From the NCBI GenBank assembly GCA_012513195.1, contig JAAZCR010000279.1, forward strand, positions 1-13,769: a stretch of 13,769 bases of DNA, in the 5' to 3' direction. Positions 11,961 to 13,769 of this stretch are shown piece after piece. A model generated the notes under the pieces. The model was not told where the DNA came from, ran no database searches, and worked only from the letters and a program-made list of their open reading frames with translations. Source of the DNA: Bacilli bacterium. GTDB lineage: Bacteria > Bacillota_I > Bacilli_A > Haloplasmatales > Haloplasmataceae. Position 1 is the first letter of the stretch. Each line of letters begins with the position of its first letter. The translations under genes were made by a program, and so were the position numbers.

Positions 11961-13769
11961 CTACATAATTGTTCTATTAAAGTAACCCCTAGTATAGTTA
12001 TTGTTTTCTTTATACTTATTTATAATGTCTTCAATTAATCTTATATCGTCATCATATATTAAAGATTGATATGCTTTAATAACTTTAAGAGATTCTTGAT
12101 AATCTTCAAAGGTGAGATTAACCCTAAATTTTCGATACCCATATTCTTTTAATTTTAAGACTTCTTTAGCTAGCACTAAGTTTTTACTGTTATAGATGTG
12201 CATTTTGCATGCTTTATCCATTTTAACTGGAAACCGTTCATTAAGTTCATCTACTAAATAGTAGCGTTTGGTGTTTTTTCTTGGACACATTCTACAACCA
12301 TTTAAACTGTTAAATAGACAATATTTTGTAACCATCACTTCTTGATTTCCATAAATTATAACTTCGAGTTTTGTTTTATCCGAATAACGTAAATTTTTAT
12401 AGGCAAGTTCATTAAGTTCTGGAGATAAAGTAATGCGACTAAGATTTTTCGTAAGTAAATAATTGATTGTTTCAGAATTTACCACATTGAGATTATAATT
12501 CGTAACCACTTCTTCATGATTATTTAAACTTCGATATAGTGCACCTAAATCAGAGACAATGATTTTTCTATCTGGTAATGCTTTGTCTTCATGATTTATC
12601 CGTCTTTTTACTAGATAGACATCATCATGAATTAAATCAATAATATCTTCATCAACATAAATACGTTTAACTCCACAAGTTTTCGCTGCTAGATATTGAT
12701 CAATAGTTTCACAATAGACTGCTAGTTCTAGTTCCTGATTGGTAGTACTTTTATTTACTTCACGATATTCATATTTAAAGGTATTTTCCCTTTGGTGATA
12801 AGTTTCTCTTAATTTAATTAACGCTTCGACCGCCTTGCGTCTTAGTTCATTTAAACCACTCATCACCACAAAAATATGATCATCACCGTCGATTTCTAAA
12901 TCTTTTAAGACGAAAGGTGTGTTACCTAACTTCCCGATTTGTGTTTTGATTCTTTCTTTATCTAATGTTTGATTAATGCTGGGTTCAACAACAAAATCAC
13001 TTATAACTGTTACCTTATTGTTTAAATCATCAACGAAGGTAAGTTTTGCCCTACTACCGATAAATAATTCCAATTTCCCATTAATAGGAAGTTTAGGTAG
13101 CTCTAAATCCTTAACACTCGCTTCTAGTAAGACGTCTTTTGTTTTATAAACTTCATCATGAAGACTAACTGGACTAGACACCTCAAGAATAATCAAGTCA
13201 TTCTCTTTTTTTAAGTTAGTCACAGTTAAACCTAAGTTAGCCTGAGCAAAATAAATACCATCACCAATGTTTAATGGTAAATCGAGCTTAAGTCTTACTT
13301 TATTTCCCTTAACGCTTACAACTCTGCCACACTTAACACCAGCGTTATTGTTTTTCTCGTGATTGATGAAGTCTTTACTACTGGCATTAAAGATAAAACC
13401 TTTGGTAAAACCACGGTTAAAGATTTGTTTTAGATTATGTAAATCTTCCTCAGTAATTTGTACCTTACCTGTACTATAGAAACTGTCGATAGCTTTGCGG
13501 TAAAGGGAAACTACCACGGCAACATACTCGGGGTCCTTCATGCGTCCTTCAATTTTAAGCGATGTAACACCCGCTTTAACGATGTCTCCTAAATTTTCAA
13601 TCGTATTTAAATCTTTCGGACTAATTAAGTACTTATTTCTAACTAAGATATGGTCATCTTCCATTAAACTATAACGTTTCCGGCAAGGTTGAGCACATCT
13701 TCCTCGATTACCGCTTCTTCCTCCAATTAAACTGCTCATTAAACACTGTCCTGAGTAACAGACACATAA
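11961..13769 (-). CDS. U32-family protein (RlhA/TrhP-like, with DUF3656), N-terminal part cut by right window edge
   Basis: U32 proteins are often called peptidases or collagenases; characterised members such as RlhA and TrhP hydroxylate rRNA or tRNA bases and rely on conserved cysteines. The frame is open to the edge. Ten codons before the first in-window Met (13739) read LCVCYSGQCL, which continues into MSSLIGGRSGNRGRCAQPCR, the U32 signature, so the real start lies outside. From that Met, 592 residues are visible. A DUF3656 part lies at about 215-315 (KLELFIGSRAKLTF, then SGLNELRRKAVEAL). The C-terminal U32-like half has Cys474, Cys482, Cys485 and Cys511, a possible metal or Fe-S site. It leads the Nudix and amidohydrolase genes; which RNA, if any, it modifies cannot be told. 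Confidence 0.92.
   Translation of the reverse strand, partial: LCVCYSGQCLMSSLIGGRSGNRGRCAQPCRKRYSLMEDDHILVRNKYLISPKDLNTIENLGDIVKAGVTSLKIEGRMKDPEYVAVVVSLYRKAIDSFYSTGKVQITEEDLHNLKQIFNRGFTKGFIFNASSKDFINHEKNNNAGVKCGRVVSVKGNKVRLKLDLPLNIGDGIYFAQANLGLTVTNLKKENDLIILEVSSPVSLHDEVYKTKDVLLEASVKDLELPKLPINGKLELFIGSRAKLTFVDDLNNKVTVISDFVVEPSINQTLDKERIKTQIGKLGNTPFVLKDLEIDGDDHIFVVMSGLNELRRKAVEALIKLRETYHQRENTFKYEYREVNKSTTNQELELAVYCETIDQYLAAKTCGVKRIYVDEDIIDLIHDDVYLVKRRINHEDKALPDRKIIVSDLGALYRSLNNHEEVVTNYNLNVVNSETINYLLTKNLSRITLSPELNELAYKNLRYSDKTKLEVIIYGNQEVMVTKYCLFNSLNGCRMCPRKNTKRYYLVDELNERFPVKMDKACKMHIYNSKNLVLAKEVLKLKEYGYRKFRVNLTFEDYQESLKVIKAYQSLIYDDDIRLIEDIINKYKENNNYTRGYFNRTIM

Noticed and set aside
1..13769. 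CRISPR arrays, insertion sequences, phage genes, tRNA or rRNA genes
   Set aside because: No regularly spaced direct repeats, no transposase or integrase, and no tRNA cloverleaf or rRNA segment was recognised.
1..13769. Mollicutes-type genetic code (UGA as Trp), considered because of the A+T-rich DNA
   Set aside because: UGA ends yabP and the regulator gene at the expected places, and UGG is used for Trp in the coding frames.

Overview
The window reads as A+T-rich chromosomal DNA from an endospore-forming member of the Firmicutes (Bacillota). It carries spoIIE, yabP, yabQ, rqcP (yabO) and tilS in the same relative order as the Bacillus subtilis yabO-yabP-yabQ-divIC-spoIIE-tilS chromosomal block. 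Ribosome-binding sites are strong and AGGAGG-like. UGA is used only as a stop. A tetrahydrofolate riboswitch controls a folate transporter. No mobile element, CRISPR array, rRNA or tRNA gene was seen. I cannot name the genus.

Left part (1-5882, all on the minus strand): reading in the direction of transcription, DUF554 membrane protein, GNAT acetyltransferase and rqcP form one tight group. A long hairpin that is both terminator-like and covers the next ribosome-binding site follows. Then come yabP, yabQ and a very short divIC-like membrane protein, and spoIIE with its own candidate Spo0A-type promoter. Last is tilS, cut by the left edge, whose promoter is built into the spoIIE terminator. yabR, yabS and yabT, which lie in this block in B. 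subtilis, are missing, so the cluster is compact.

Middle part (5883-10148): folT stands alone on the plus strand behind an extended -10 promoter, a THF riboswitch and a switchable hairpin. It shares a bidirectional terminator with the convergent nfeD-SPFH pair, a membrane-organising module. Next is a 405-residue HTH/TPR regulator. It is transcribed divergently from an MntP-like manganese exporter, with only 29 bases between the two start codons.

Right part (10149-13769, minus strand): a U32-family protein (cut by the right edge), a Nudix protein and an amidohydrolase follow each other closely and end at a clear terminator. The amidohydrolase has lost its normal start through an apparent one-base deletion in an A-run.

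Most of the window is ordinary chromosome. The points most worth a second look are the doubly used hairpin between rqcP and yabP, the miniature divIC-like gene, the promoter-in-terminator at tilS, the folT switch, and the amidohydrolase frameshift.
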